Shown here piece after piece: positions 41,641 through 49,871 of a stretch of 64,000 bases of DNA; within the stretch, counting starts at the first letter, position 1, and each line of letters opens with the position of its first letter. Position numbers and translations under genes: made by a program. The DNA comes from Falsiroseomonas tokyonensis. Lineage in GTDB: Bacteria; Pseudomonadota; Alphaproteobacteria; Acetobacterales; Acetobacteraceae. The DNA is taken from contig NZ_JAFNJS010000008.1 of the NCBI RefSeq assembly GCF_019024325.1, positions 159,566-223,565 of the forward strand. Reading direction: 5' to 3'. The notes beneath the pieces were generated by a model. The model was given only the letters and a program-made list of their open reading frames with translations, was not told where the DNA came from and made no database searches.

Positions 41641-41852
41641 GCGGGTCTCCGGTTGGTCCGGTTCGCATCCAGGCGCTGGGGGGCTGGGAAGTGTAGGCCA
41701 CGCTCTCCCTGGTCAGCAGCTTGGCGTGCAGCTTCCTCGGCAGCGCGGCTGCGCAGCCGCAGTAGGCCGGCAGCGAGGATGCCGCAGACCTCGCGAAGAT
41801 GGGGTGGGAGGTGCTGATTAATGGGCGTTTTTTCTGCCCTCGATGTTTGCAT
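41637..41852 (-). CDS. Small first gene of the recombinase operon
   Basis: 71 aa from ATG 41852. One long helix (REVCGILAAGLLRLRSRAAEEAARQAADQ) and a polar tail. Overlaps DUF2924 by ATGA. Small helical proteins of this kind commonly open the DUF2924-recombinase operon; function unknown. Confidence 0.6.
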   Translation of the reverse strand: MQTSRAEKTPINQHLPPHLREVCGILAAGLLRLRSRAAEEAARQAADQGERGLHFPAPQRLDANRTNRRPA

Positions 41853-41928
41853 GTCGGTCGCAGCCCAATTTCCTCCCCTCACCTACCGAGCGCTGCCATT
41901 AGGTGTCGGGGTCGACCAAACCGAATGC

Positions 41929-41957
41929 TTGAACAAAAAAGGAACATTCGCTATCTG
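41929..41957 (+). promoter_or_regulatory. Predicted sigma-70 promoter of the rightward operon
   Basis: TTGAAC (41929-41934), 17 bases, TATCTG (41952-41957), 46 bases before ATG 42004. An A-run follows the -35. A GGAGG (41996-42000) sits three bases before the ATG, closer than usual. Confidence 0.45.
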
Positions 41958-42003
41958 AGATGTCCCGTCTGTAACATTCAATCCCTGATTGTCCCGGAGG
42001 CCC

Positions 42004-43203
42004 ATGGCATCCTTTAATCCACGGAAGTTCTCCGACCCTGACCGCCTGCGCGCCATCTCGCCGGACCGCCTCATCGCCTTTCTGGCGCCGTGGAGGGCCT
42101 TTCTGGAGACGCGTGGCCTGCGCTTCCCAGACCCGCCAGATACCGAGATCGAATACGCTGAGCTGGCGCACGTCCTCATGACGCCAGATCGCACCACGCC
42201 AAGCGACATGGTCGACGCGCTCTATTATGTCCATGAGACCGCCAGTGCGCAGGACATGGACGAATTGCTCGCCGCGGCGCGCAGTCAGGGTCTGCCCATC
42301 GTCGATGATCCGATGGCGACGCCGGTCGACCTCGCGATCGATATCTGGCTCGCAGCGCCCGAACTGGTGCGCTCGCGCCACGCCGAAGCCATCGCCATGC
42401 GGCAGCAGAATTTCGAGTATTTCGGACCGCAGCATCCGGTTCGCGCCGCCTTTCCTGATGTCGACGCCGTGCTTCGCGTGCGGATCGAGGCTGAGCTGGA
42501 CGATTGGTTCGAATCCCACAAGCGCGGACGCGGCTGCCGCGTGTTCGTCATCGGCCATGCGCCAATGACATGGATTCTCATCAGGCATGGGCAAACCATG
42601 CGGCGAGAGGCGAGCCAGCGTGACGATGGCGAGGCAGGCACTGAGTTCTACCGGCCGCAGCGCCACGACGTGCTGATCTACGATGAGCGCAGTGGCGAGA
42701 TTGGCGTCCATGCGCCGACCAAGGGCGAACGCAATCTCTATCTCCGAACGCTCGGCAAGTTCCTATTCACGGGCGAGGAGCACTTCCCGCCTGCCGGAAA
42801 GTTCACGCTCGACCCGCTTGTGACGCACGGCGGTGCCGCCCTGAATGTGCATGATATCCAGGGAATCAGCCGCGTGCGCCTGATTGAGTACCGGCGCTAT
42901 TGGGGCGGGCCGTATTCCGAGACCGAGATCAGGAAGGCCGAGGACGTGTTCGCCGCCTTGGCCCAGCGCAGCCCTGCAACGCTGGGCGGTGGCCGCCTGG
43001 TCAGTGCAACCTTCAAGGTCACCTTCGACGGTCAGGAGAAGGACCGCTCCGTGACAATCCGGCCGCCTGGCATTGCCCGCTTCGAACGAAACGATGACAG
43101 CGAACTCATCGAACACTGGCTTCGGGAGCGGGATTTCATTCTGACGGGTCAGGACACGGATGATGACGAAGCCGCTACGGCAGTTCTGGAAGTCGCTGGA
43201 TGA
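42004..43203 (+). CDS. Conserved hypothetical protein, first of a two-gene cassette
   Basis: 399 aa from ATG 42004. No recognised domain. Soluble, with blocks such as DRLIAFLAPWRAFLETRG near the start, a RHGQTMRREAS motif near residue 195, and FYRPQRHDVLIYDERSGEIGVHAPTKGE (by pattern). I recall similar hypotheticals in proteobacterial elements. The last 44 bases overlap the next gene, so the two are coupled. Confidence 0.65.
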   Translation: MASFNPRKFSDPDRLRAISPDRLIAFLAPWRAFLETRGLRFPDPPDTEIEYAELAHVLMTPDRTTPSDMVDALYYVHETASAQDMDELLAAARSQGLPIVDDPMATPVDLAIDIWLAAPELVRSRHAEAIAMRQQNFEYFGPQHPVRAAFPDVDAVLRVRIEAELDDWFESHKRGRGCRVFVIGHAPMTWILIRHGQTMRREASQRDDGEAGTEFYRPQRHDVLIYDERSGEIGVHAPTKGERNLYLRTLGKFLFTGEEHFPPAGKFTLDPLVTHGGAALNVHDIQGISRVRLIEYRRYWGGPYSETEIRKAEDVFAALAQRSPATLGGGRLVSATFKVTFDGQEKDRSVTIRPPGIARFERNDDSELIEHWLRERDFILTGQDTDDDEAATAVLEVAG

Positions 43204-44257
43204 ACTGCCTGGCGTGGCCACCGATCGCCGCGCCTGGACCGCACGCCTGGGCACCGAATTCGCCCTCGCGGCGCGCTATCTGCGCAAGACCGGCGATCTT
43301 GCCACCGCCATCGAGTGTCCGTCCCTTGGCGGCGATGGCTGCCCGCGTAACGTTATCAAACTGCCTGCGGGCGGCTACCGCGCCGTCTGTCGATCATCAA
43401 CGGGGCGCTGCGACCCTGTCGAGCTGACCGCCAGCGATCTCAGCATCCTGAGCCTCGACGAACACCGGCTTTACAGCGAACTCACGGCAGCCTTCTCGAT
43501 CTTGCCACCATCCCGCCCGCCCGGTCGCGGGCGCGTCGTCCATCTGGGTGAACATGGAGTCGCTGCCGGCCTCGGTGCGCCCGTCCTGTTCGCCCGGCCC
43601 GGCCCCGAGCTTCCCCTGCATGACGATGATTTCAGACAGGGCGGCCTTGGCAGGGAGCGAGCAGTGGTGCTCGTGCCGACGAACTCGTCATTGCCACCCT
43701 CGGTCAGCGCGCGCCTGTCTGGCCAGGGACACCTCGTGGTGAGCCTGGCAGACATCACCCATGTGCACCCGAAAGACGGACTGGCGCTGGTTCAGCCGGT
43801 TGAGGTGCTCCTGCATGATCTTCGCACGGCCCTGCTGGCGCGCATTGGCGCAGCATCCCTGGGGCCGCGTATCGCGCTGCCTCCCAACACCACCTGGGCG
43901 CAGATCACGCTGCGGCTGACCGCCAGCGAGACGGTGATCTGCAACGGACCGAATGTCGCGCGGCAGATGGATCCCGCGGATTTCGGCATGAAGAGCAGGA
44001 AGAACGCCAAGCCGATTGCCGCATGGACGATGTTCGTCACCATCGCCGCCGCCCACGGCACCCTGAAGCTGGACGGCGGGGCGCCTGCCGAGCGGGTCAA
44101 GAAGCAGAAGCAGATCCTGAGCGAACACCTCCAGGCCACCTTCGGCATCCCGGGCGACCCGATTCTATGGGACGAGAGGCAGCGGGCCTACGTCGCCAGC
44201 TTCGTCGTCCGCGACGAGAGGCCGCTGGCCGAGCGGGCCGCGCCACGCCGCCGGTGA
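43160..44257 (+). CDS. Hypothetical Cys-containing protein, second of a two-gene cassette
   Basis: 365 aa from ATG 43160 (or 43163). Residues 50-85 hold a Cys cluster (CPSLGGDGCP, CRSSTGRC) that could bind zinc. The last 100 residues (NAKPIAAWTMFVTIAAAHGT, then AERVKKQKQILSEHLQATFG) look like a winged-helix DNA-binding unit. It could be the phage's repressor or a defence partner; neither can be shown. A 20-bp palindrome spans its stop codon. Confidence 0.6.
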   Translation: MMTKPLRQFWKSLDELPGVATDRRAWTARLGTEFALAARYLRKTGDLATAIECPSLGGDGCPRNVIKLPAGGYRAVCRSSTGRCDPVELTASDLSILSLDEHRLYSELTAAFSILPPSRPPGRGRVVHLGEHGVAAGLGAPVLFARPGPELPLHDDDFRQGGLGRERAVVLVPTNSSLPPSVSARLSGQGHLVVSLADITHVHPKDGLALVQPVEVLLHDLRTALLARIGAASLGPRIALPPNTTWAQITLRLTASETVICNGPNVARQMDPADFGMKSRKNAKPIAAWTMFVTIAAAHGTLKLDGGAPAERVKKQKQILSEHLQATFGIPGDPILWDERQRAYVASFVVRDERPLAERAAPRRR

Positions 44258-44269
44258 ATATTCACCGGC
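44250..44269. promoter_or_regulatory. 20-bp perfect palindrome at the end of the cassette
   Basis: GCCGGTGAATATTCACCGGC is self-complementary and contains the stop codon of the upstream gene. It looks like a dimeric repressor operator (GTGAATATTCAC core) more than a terminator: the stem has no loop and the nearest T-run begins 17 bases downstream. Confidence 0.6.
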
Positions 44270-44378
44270 ACCCGGCCCGCCATCGCTACTTTTTTCTTCT
44301 CAAATAACGCCATGATTCCGCTGGCTTTCGCCATCACCGCCGCCGTCTCGCGCGCGTAACGGCACCCTCTCCAGCGAA

Positions 44379-44434
44379 GTTTCGCCGGTCGCCATCGATC
44401 GGGCCGCGCGCCCGTCCTCGATCGACGGCGAAAC
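44379..44434. promoter_or_regulatory. Inverted repeat in the leader of the sigma-factor gene
   Basis: GTTTCGCCG (44379-44387) and CGGCGAAAC (44426-44434) are perfect inverted copies, with flanks also partly matching (CGATC in both). The right arm ends three bases before ATG 44438, so the RNA stem would occlude the start; alternatively the arms are protein-binding sites. Confidence 0.5.
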
Positions 44435-44437
44435 CTC

Positions 44438-45031
44438 ATGGACCAACTCACACGCGACGCGGCACTCGACGCCCGAACGCGCAAGCATATCCGCAACACG
44501 GCCCGGCGCCTGGCACGGCGCGGCGGCGTCCCCGGCATGGATGCCGAGGACATCGAGCAGGACCTCTTCCTGGATCTTTGGCGGCGCCGCGCGGGTTTCG
44601 ACCCAGAAAGGGCAAGCTTCGCGACCTTCGCGGACCGCGTCATCGCCCATCGCGTGGCGACACTGACCTGCCCCACAGCGCGACTGAGGGCGGAGCGTCG
44701 GCAGGTTGGCATCGACGAGCCGATCGAAGGCGATGCGGGGCAAACCCTGGCGGATGTGCTGGCCGATCCAATGGCTCCCGGCGAACTGGACCATGGCCTA
44801 GCGGTGGACTTGCGGCGCTTTGTGGCAGGCCTGACGCCGGCACTCCAGCGCTGCTGCGAGATCCTGCTGGCACCGAACCTCCGCGTCGCCACGGTGCAGG
44901 CCGGCGTGCATCACTCCTCCATCTACGAAAATGCGCACCGGCTCCGCCGGCAGGCCGAGGCGGCCGGGCTGAAGGAATACATCGGGCCACCCCGACACCT
45001 CCCGCGTCACGCCGGTAGGTGCCTGGCATGA
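44438..45031 (+). CDS. Phage-encoded sigma-70 family (ECF-like) sigma factor
   Basis: 197 aa. Region 2 is visible (GMDAEDIEQDLFLDLWRRRAGFDPERASFATF by pattern, near residues 33-65), followed by a variable linker and region 4 (LTPALQRCCEILLAPNLRVATVQAGVHHSSIYENAHRLRR by pattern). By family knowledge it redirects RNA polymerase to a set of promoters, perhaps phage late or transfer genes. No ribosome binding site is evident; the leader carries an inverted repeat. Confidence 0.8.
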   Translation: MDQLTRDAALDARTRKHIRNTARRLARRGGVPGMDAEDIEQDLFLDLWRRRAGFDPERASFATFADRVIAHRVATLTCPTARLRAERRQVGIDEPIEGDAGQTLADVLADPMAPGELDHGLAVDLRRFVAGLTPALQRCCEILLAPNLRVATVQAGVHHSSIYENAHRLRRQAEAAGLKEYIGPPRHLPRHAGRCLA

Positions 45032-45255
45032 GCACGCACCACCGCCAGCATGGCGACGCCCAAAGCGTCCACCTCCGTCACCTGAGCCAGCAGGACCTTG
45101 CGGCGCGGTGGCGCATGTCAGTTCGCACGCTGGAGCGTTGGCGCTCGCAGCATCACGGTCCGGCGTTCCTGAAGCTCGGTGGACGTGTCGCATACCGGAT
45201 CGAGGACGTGGAGGCATTCGAGGCAGCCCAACTGCGCGAGAGTACCGCCGCCTGA
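45028..45255 (+). CDS. Excisionase/MerR-like HTH protein
   Basis: 75 aa from ATG 45028 (ATGA overlap). LSQQDLAARWRMSVRTLERWR and FLKLGGRVAYRIEDVEAFE are the recognition helix and wing of the helix_turn_helix_17/Xis type. It may steer the serine recombinase or regulate the sigma gene. Coupled to the sigma factor. Confidence 0.75.
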   Translation: MSTHHRQHGDAQSVHLRHLSQQDLAARWRMSVRTLERWRSQHHGPAFLKLGGRVAYRIEDVEAFEAAQLRESTAA

Positions 45256-45401
45256 ACTTCCCCGGCCTTCCTGCCGGGTCTTCCAGGGAATGCAACACCG
45301 CTGCAAGGCGGAAATACCTGGACGGTCTGCTCCACCGCGTCGGAGCCCGGCAGCACTTTCACCGACGAACGACGAGCGCGACGAGAGGAGTTGCGCTTCC
45401 A

Positions 45402-45701
45402 ATGTCCACAACCAAACCGCGGCTAGAACAACTGCGCCAGTCTTCCGGGTTGGCCGCCCTGCCGGACAGCATTACGACCGGGCAGCCGGGCGAATTCGGC
45501 CACACGGTCACCAAGCCGATCGGGCAGGCAACCGTCGACGATATCGCCTTCGCGATCCAGGCACTGAACAGCGAGAGCAGCGAGGTCTTCCGGCGTCTCG
45601 ATGCGCTGCGACGGCTGCATGACCGTTCTCGTCGTGCCGGCGGCCTGGGTGCCGAACTCGCCATAGATGCGGCAATGCGGGTCGAGGAGGGCAGCTGGTG
45701 A
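45402..45701 (+). CDS. Small hypothetical phage protein
   Basis: 99 aa from ATG 45402 (GAGGAG 12 bases upstream). A short extended N-terminus and a helical C-terminal half (VDDIAFAIQALNSESSEVFRRLDALRRLH by pattern). No family recognised. The 146-base gap before it shows no gene. Confidence 0.6.
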   Translation: MSTTKPRLEQLRQSSGLAALPDSITTGQPGEFGHTVTKPIGQATVDDIAFAIQALNSESSEVFRRLDALRRLHDRSRRAGGLGAELAIDAAMRVEEGSW

Positions 45702-45775
45702 GCATGCCCTTCGACCGGCGGCCCACTGGCCGCGTCATGCCGTACCTCGCCGACCTCTCCCAGCCGAAGGAGTGA
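45698..45775 (+). CDS. Possible 25-codon peptide
   Basis: GTG start overlapping the previous stop (GTGA), ending eight bases before the resolvase-like gene and carrying that gene's ribosome binding site (GAAGGAG) at its end. May serve only to couple translation. Confidence 0.3.
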   Translation: MSMPFDRRPTGRVMPYLADLSQPKE

Positions 45776-45783
45776 GGTCGGCC

Positions 45784-46209
45784 ATGGGCAAATCCTCCCG
45801 CGACAAGGGCCTGCGCCGCGAGCGCGCCATCGTCGACATCCACACGAAATGCGGCCTGCGCGCCGAGCGTGTGCCGCTCTCCGGCGCCGTCCGGTACCGC
45901 GGCAATGGCGCCGACGTCGATCTCTACGTCCGCGGCCCCGAGCCGGTGAAGGCCGAGGTCAAGGCACGCGGCGAGGGTGACGGCTTCAAGACGCTGGAGC
46001 GCTGGCTCGGCAGCAACGACGCGCTGTTCCTCTGGCGAGATCGCGCGACGCCGATGGTGGTCCTGCCGCTCCACGTCTGGATCGAGATCGCGCGCCGCAG
46101 CGTGCGCTGCACGGAGCCCGATGCCGATCGCGAGCGCGCCCACCGCGCGCGCCAGGCCGAGGAAGGTCCGCTGTCGCCGGCCGATGCCATCGCCGGGGCG
46201 ACGCCGTGA
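45784..46209 (+). CDS. Holliday junction resolvase-like nuclease
   Basis: 141 aa from ATG 45784. Hjc-like PD-(D/E)XK signature: Glu13 in the first helix (LRRERAIVDIH), Asp46 in GADVDLYV, and Glu58-Val-Lys60 in AEVKARGEG. By family knowledge it would resolve four-way junctions during recombination or replication. Basic C-terminus. Opens a run of overlapping recombination genes. Confidence 0.75.
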   Translation: MGKSSRDKGLRRERAIVDIHTKCGLRAERVPLSGAVRYRGNGADVDLYVRGPEPVKAEVKARGEGDGFKTLERWLGSNDALFLWRDRATPMVVLPLHVWIEIARRSVRCTEPDADRERAHRARQAEEGPLSPADAIAGATP

Positions 46210-46334
46210 GCCCGCGCACCGCCCGCCGCGTGCACGCCATCGGCGAAGCGCTCCGCACCCTGGCCGGCGGCGCGCTGCTCGCCGGCGGCTTCATCGCGCT
46301 CCTCTGGCTCGCCGAGCTGGCGACCATCCCATGA
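46206..46334 (+). CDS. Single-span membrane protein (42 aa)
   Basis: GTG start overlapping the previous stop (GTGA) and stop overlapping the next start (ATGA). A basic N-terminus precedes one hydrophobic helix (GGALLAGGFIALLWLAELA). Too short for family assignment; overlaps on both sides support it as a gene. Confidence 0.6.
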   Translation: MSPRTARRVHAIGEALRTLAGGALLAGGFIALLWLAELATIP

Positions 46335-46897
46335 GTGCCACCCCCATGCCGATGCCCGCGCCCGCCCGGCCGCCTGCATCGCCCATCCAGCCGGGCACCT
46401 CCTCGCTGAACGGGACCACCATGACCAACCGAACCACTCTGGCGCAGCTGCGCGAGATGGACGCCGCGCAGGCCGCCCGCCTGCCCGTCGATCATCTGGC
46501 GCTGCTGCTGGAAGAGGTCGGGGCGCTGAAGGCCGACGCCAAGCACCTCGCCGACCTGCTGCACGACGCGCTGCATGCCCGCTACGGCGCCCCCGCCGCC
46601 GCGGCCCGTCGCGCCGAGGGCAAAGATACCGGCCGCATCCGCATCGCGGATGAGGCCTTCGAGGTCGTCGCTGATCTCCCGAAGAAAGCGGCGTGGGACC
46701 AGCCGAAGCTGGCCGCGGCGGTGGCCACTATCGTCGCGTGGGGCGAGGACCCCGCGGACTACGTCACCACCGAGATCCGCGTGCCGGAGAGCCGCTTCAC
46801 GGCGTGGCCACCGCGCATCCGTGCGGTCTTCGAGCCGGCACGCACCGTCGCCACCGGCCGCCCCTCCTACACCCTCGAACAGAAGGACGCCGCGTGA
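46331..46897 (+). CDS. Hypothetical phage protein of the recombination operon
   Basis: 188 aa from ATG 46331; an ATG at 46421 is equally plausible and would drop a Pro-rich leader. Residues 35-80 are a coiled-coil-like helix, and 100-180 a compact domain (ADEAFEVVADLPKKAAWDQ). Found beside Sak4-like ATPases in related phages as far as I recall; function unknown. Confidence 0.6.
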   Translation: MSATPMPMPAPARPPASPIQPGTSSLNGTTMTNRTTLAQLREMDAAQAARLPVDHLALLLEEVGALKADAKHLADLLHDALHARYGAPAAAARRAEGKDTGRIRIADEAFEVVADLPKKAAWDQPKLAAAVATIVAWGEDPADYVTTEIRVPESRFTAWPPRIRAVFEPARTVATGRPSYTLEQKDAA

Positions 46898-47085
46898 TGG
46901 CGCACGAACTCCGCATCCAGGTCGTCATCCCGCTGCAGGGTGATGCCGTCGCCCGCGCGAAGGACGTCGCCGCCTTCGAGCCGACGCTCGACAGCTTCAC
47001 CGAAGTCGTGGCGCGCGCTGGCGGCGACATCAAGGTCGACGTCATCAAGGCCAAGCCGCGCGCCGCGAAGCAGGAGGCGCACTGA
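46897..47085 (+). CDS. Small hypothetical phage protein
   Basis: 62 aa from ATG 46897 (GTG 46894 also possible). Beta-alpha pattern (ELRIQVVIPLQGDAVARAKDVAA) and a basic tail. Stop and next start overlap (TGATG). Confidence 0.6.
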   Translation: MAHELRIQVVIPLQGDAVARAKDVAAFEPTLDSFTEVVARAGGDIKVDVIKAKPRAAKQEAH

Positions 47086-47876
47086 TGGCGATCTCCCTCG
47101 CATCCCTGCGGCGTGGTGGTGACGCCCGCCCGCCGCGACTGCTCACCTATGGCGTGGCTGGCGTCGGCAAGACGCTGTTCGCAACCTCCGCGCCGCGGCC
47201 GGTGGTCGTGCAGACCGAGGACGGGCTCGGCACGATCAGCGCAGCCACCTTCGGCGTGCTGCGCAGCTTCGACGCGGTGATGGAGGCGCTCGGCAGCCTC
47301 TACACCGAGGCGCACGACTTCGAGACCCTGGTGGTGGACAGCCTCGACTGGCTGGAGCCGCTGGTTTGGCAACACACGGCGCAGACGCACAACCAGCCGG
47401 ACATCGAGTCGTTCGGCTACGGCAAGGGCTATCTCGCCGCGCTGGATACCTGGCGCAGCTTCCTCGATGGCGTGAATGCGCTGCGCGACGAACGCGGCAT
47501 GGGCGTGATCCTGATCGCCCACGCCGAGATCAAGCGCTTCGACAGCCCAGAGACCGAACCCTACGACCGGTACCAGCCGAAGCTCCATCGCAGCGCCTCC
47601 GCGCTGGTGCAGGAGCATGTCGATGCCGTGCTCTTCGCGAACTATCGCGTCAGCACGCTGAAGTCCGACGTCGGCTTCAACAAGAAGGTGGTCCGCGGCG
47701 TGAGCGGCGGCGATCGCCTGCTGCACACCGCTGAACGCCCGGCATTTCTTGCGAAGAACCGCTTCGGGCTGGCCGAGACGCTGCCGCTGTCCTGGCCCGA
47801 GCTCGCCGCCGGCATCCCCTTCTACGCGACGCCGCCCAGCGCCGCCCCCGCCTCCACCACCGAAGCCCGGAGCTGA
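47085..47876 (+). CDS. Sak4-like RecA-fold ATPase (AAA_24)
   Basis: 263 aa. Walker A GVAGVGKT (23-30), VVQTEDGLG, Walker B TLVVDSLDWLE (about 81-90) and IAHAEIKRF after it define the AAA_24/Sak4 group of phage recombinases, which promote single-strand annealing with a partner SSB. It stands immediately before the DUF669 gene and a PD-(D/E)XK exonuclease, giving prophage 2 a recombination module unlike that of prophage 1. Confidence 0.85.
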   Translation: MAISLASLRRGGDARPPRLLTYGVAGVGKTLFATSAPRPVVVQTEDGLGTISAATFGVLRSFDAVMEALGSLYTEAHDFETLVVDSLDWLEPLVWQHTAQTHNQPDIESFGYGKGYLAALDTWRSFLDGVNALRDERGMGVILIAHAEIKRFDSPETEPYDRYQPKLHRSASALVQEHVDAVLFANYRVSTLKSDVGFNKKVVRGVSGGDRLLHTAERPAFLAKNRFGLAETLPLSWPELAAGIPFYATPPSAAPASTTEARS

Positions 47877-47879
47877 CCC

Positions 47880-48419
47880 ATGGCATCCCTCAATGGAACC
47901 TTTGACGCGACGGAAGTCGCCCCCGCCGTCCCGCTCGAGGTGCTGCCGCCCGGCAAATACCTCGCGCATCTGATCGAGAGCGAGATGCTGCCGACGAAGG
48001 CCGGCGATGGGCAGCTGCTCAAGCTGGTGTTCGAGGTGCTGGAAGGCCCCTCCGCGCGCCGGAAGATCTTCGACCAGCTGAACCTGGTTAACCGCAACGA
48101 ACAGACGGTGGAGATCGCGCAGCGCACTCTGTCTGCCATCTGCCACGCGGTCGGCCAGGTGCATGTCAGCGACAGTGAGCAGCTGCACTTCAAGGCGCTG
48201 ATCGTGACGCTGAAGGTCGAGCCGGCCGGTCCCGACAAATACGGCGTGCACCGCGAGGCGCGGAATAAGGTCGCCGGGTACTCGGCCGCCAACGCCGGCG
48301 CTGCTGCCGGCACCGCCCCGCGCCCTGCCACCCCGGGGCCCCGTCCGGCCGCCGCGGCACCTCCGCCGGCCGCCCGCACCGGCGCGGCAGCGACCCCGCC
48401 CTGGCGCCGCAATGCCTGA
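47880..48419 (+). CDS. DUF669 family protein (likely single-strand DNA-binding)
   Basis: 179 aa. N-terminal 125 residues are beta-rich (LPPGKYLAHLIESEMLPTKAGDGQLLKLVFEVLEG by pattern), the DUF669 fold, often found beside Sak-type recombinases in phages. The last 45 residues are a Pro/Ala tail ending in WRRNA, similar in style to SSB tails. ATG 47880 follows the ATPase stop by three bases. Confidence 0.8.
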   Translation: MASLNGTFDATEVAPAVPLEVLPPGKYLAHLIESEMLPTKAGDGQLLKLVFEVLEGPSARRKIFDQLNLVNRNEQTVEIAQRTLSAICHAVGQVHVSDSEQLHFKALIVTLKVEPAGPDKYGVHREARNKVAGYSAANAGAAAGTAPRPATPGPRPAAAAPPPAARTGAAATPPWRRNA

Positions 48420-48425
48420 TCATCT

Positions 48426-48450
48426 GCCGGCAGGCCGCCTGCCTGCCGGC
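48426..48450 (+). terminator. Hairpin between DUF669 and exonuclease genes
   Basis: Perfect 10-bp stem GCCGGCAGGC / GCCTGCCGGC with a 5-base loop, followed by CTCCCTTTCTC. A partial terminator or an RNA-processing stem that lowers downstream expression. Confidence 0.5.
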
Positions 48451-48477
48451 CTCCCTTTCTCGAACCAGGATCAGGTC

Positions 48478-49578
48478 ATGGCCGCCCTTCCTCCGCCCGC
48501 ATGTCCCACCGTCACCGCCATCTACGCGGCCTATGAGGCGGCAGCGGATAGCGGCTATCGCGCGCATCTCGGCGCCTCGCTGATCGGCACCGAATGCGAG
48601 CGCGCCATCTGGTATTCGTTCCGCTGGGCCACGCGTGCGCGCCACACCGGCCGGCTGCTGCGGCTGTTCGACACCGGCAATCTGGCCGAGGCCCGCTTCG
48701 TCGCCGACCTGCGCCGCATCGGCGTCACCGTCCTGGACCTGGATCCCGCAACGGGGCGGCAGTGGAACCTGCGCGACGCCTCCGGCCACTTCGGCGGCAG
48801 CATGGACGCCGTGGCGATCGGCCTACCCGAGGCGCCGGCGACCTGGCACGTCTGCGAGTTCAAGACGCACAGCGCCAAGTCCTTCGCCAAGCTGAAGGCC
48901 GAGGGCGTCGCCGCCTCCAAGCCGCTGCACTGGGCGCAGATGCAGGCATATATGCAGCTCGCCGGCCTCGATCGGGCCTTCTATCTGGCGGTCTGCAAGG
49001 ATACGGACGAGCTCTATCAGGAGCGTATTCGCCACGATGCCGAGGCCGGGCTGCGGATCCTGGCCAAGGCCGAGCGCATCATCGGCGCGGCCCGCCCCCC
49101 GGCCCGCATCAGCCAGGATCCCGCCTGGTGGCAGTGCCGCTTCTGCGACCACCACGCCGTCTGCCATGCCGGCGCGGCACCGGAGCGGCATTGCCGGTCC
49201 TGCCTGCATGCCTCGTCGGTCCACGGCGGCGACTGGCACTGCGCCCGGCACAGCGCCCCTCTGGACCGGCGCGACCAGGAGGCCGGCTGCGCCGCACATC
49301 TCTATCTGCCCGACTTCGTGGCCGCCGAGCAGGTCGACGCCGGCGAGGACTGGGTCACGTATCGGCTCGCGGACGGCACCGCATGGCGTGACGGCGTGCC
49401 AGCCGCGACGCCGCCCGACATCGTCTCCCATCTGCCGTGCCGGATCTGCGGCAGCACGATCTATCGCGTCGGGCCCGGCAAGGGGCCGCATATCGCCGAG
49501 CTGATCTGCACTGGGTGCGAGGTGGGCGGCCGTTGGCTCAGCAAGGTGGACGCCGTGGCGATGGGGGTGACGGCATGA
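48478..49578 (+). CDS. PD-(D/E)XK exonuclease with Cys-rich C-terminus
   Basis: 366 aa from ATG 48478. Core metal-binding residues: Asp110 (GGSMDAVAIG) and Glu127-Phe-Lys129 (CEFKTHSAKS), with QMQAYMQLAGL after them, as in Cas4/YqaJ-like exonucleases. Cys groups follow (CRFCDHHAVCH, CRSCLH, CRICGS and CTGC), which could hold an iron-sulfur cluster and one or two zinc ribbons. Probably makes the ends used by the Sak4-like protein. Confidence 0.85.
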   Translation: MAALPPPACPTVTAIYAAYEAAADSGYRAHLGASLIGTECERAIWYSFRWATRARHTGRLLRLFDTGNLAEARFVADLRRIGVTVLDLDPATGRQWNLRDASGHFGGSMDAVAIGLPEAPATWHVCEFKTHSAKSFAKLKAEGVAASKPLHWAQMQAYMQLAGLDRAFYLAVCKDTDELYQERIRHDAEAGLRILAKAERIIGAARPPARISQDPAWWQCRFCDHHAVCHAGAAPERHCRSCLHASSVHGGDWHCARHSAPLDRRDQEAGCAAHLYLPDFVAAEQVDAGEDWVTYRLADGTAWRDGVPAATPPDIVSHLPCRICGSTIYRVGPGKGPHIAELICTGCEVGGRWLSKVDAVAMGVTA

Positions 49579-49871
49579 CCCCGGTCCTCCACGCCATCGA
49601 GCGCAAGGCCGTCTGCGGCACCTGCGTCTTCTGGCAGCTCGCCACCAGCCGGTCGGATGATGGCTATCAGGACGAAGGCCTGTGCCGGCGGCGCGCACCC
49701 TCGGCCATCCCCTCCACCAGCATCTGCAGCGACGGTCAGGACATGGGCGGCGAGCAGGGCTTGCTCACGGCCTGGCCGCGCACCTTCAGCGAGAGCGACT
49801 GGTGCGGCGAGTGGAAGGTCCGCGGCGAATATGGCGGGCGGAACCGCCCCGGGGAGGAGGCATCCGCATGA
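49575..49871 (+). CDS. Small Cys-containing phage protein
   Basis: 98 aa from ATG 49575 (ATGA overlap). CGTCVFW near residue 14, C(RRR) and a later WCGEWK resemble short zinc-binding proteins encoded beside phage helicases. No family recognised. Confidence 0.6.
   Translation: MTPVLHAIERKAVCGTCVFWQLATSRSDDGYQDEGLCRRRAPSAIPSTSICSDGQDMGGEQGLLTAWPRTFSESDWCGEWKVRGEYGGRNRPGEEASA

Noticed and set aside
42574..42600. RHGQT motif in the 399-aa protein, as in histidine phosphatases
   Set aside because: In that family the motif sits at the N-terminus and is followed by a defined fold with a second His. Here it is mid-protein and the rest does not match.
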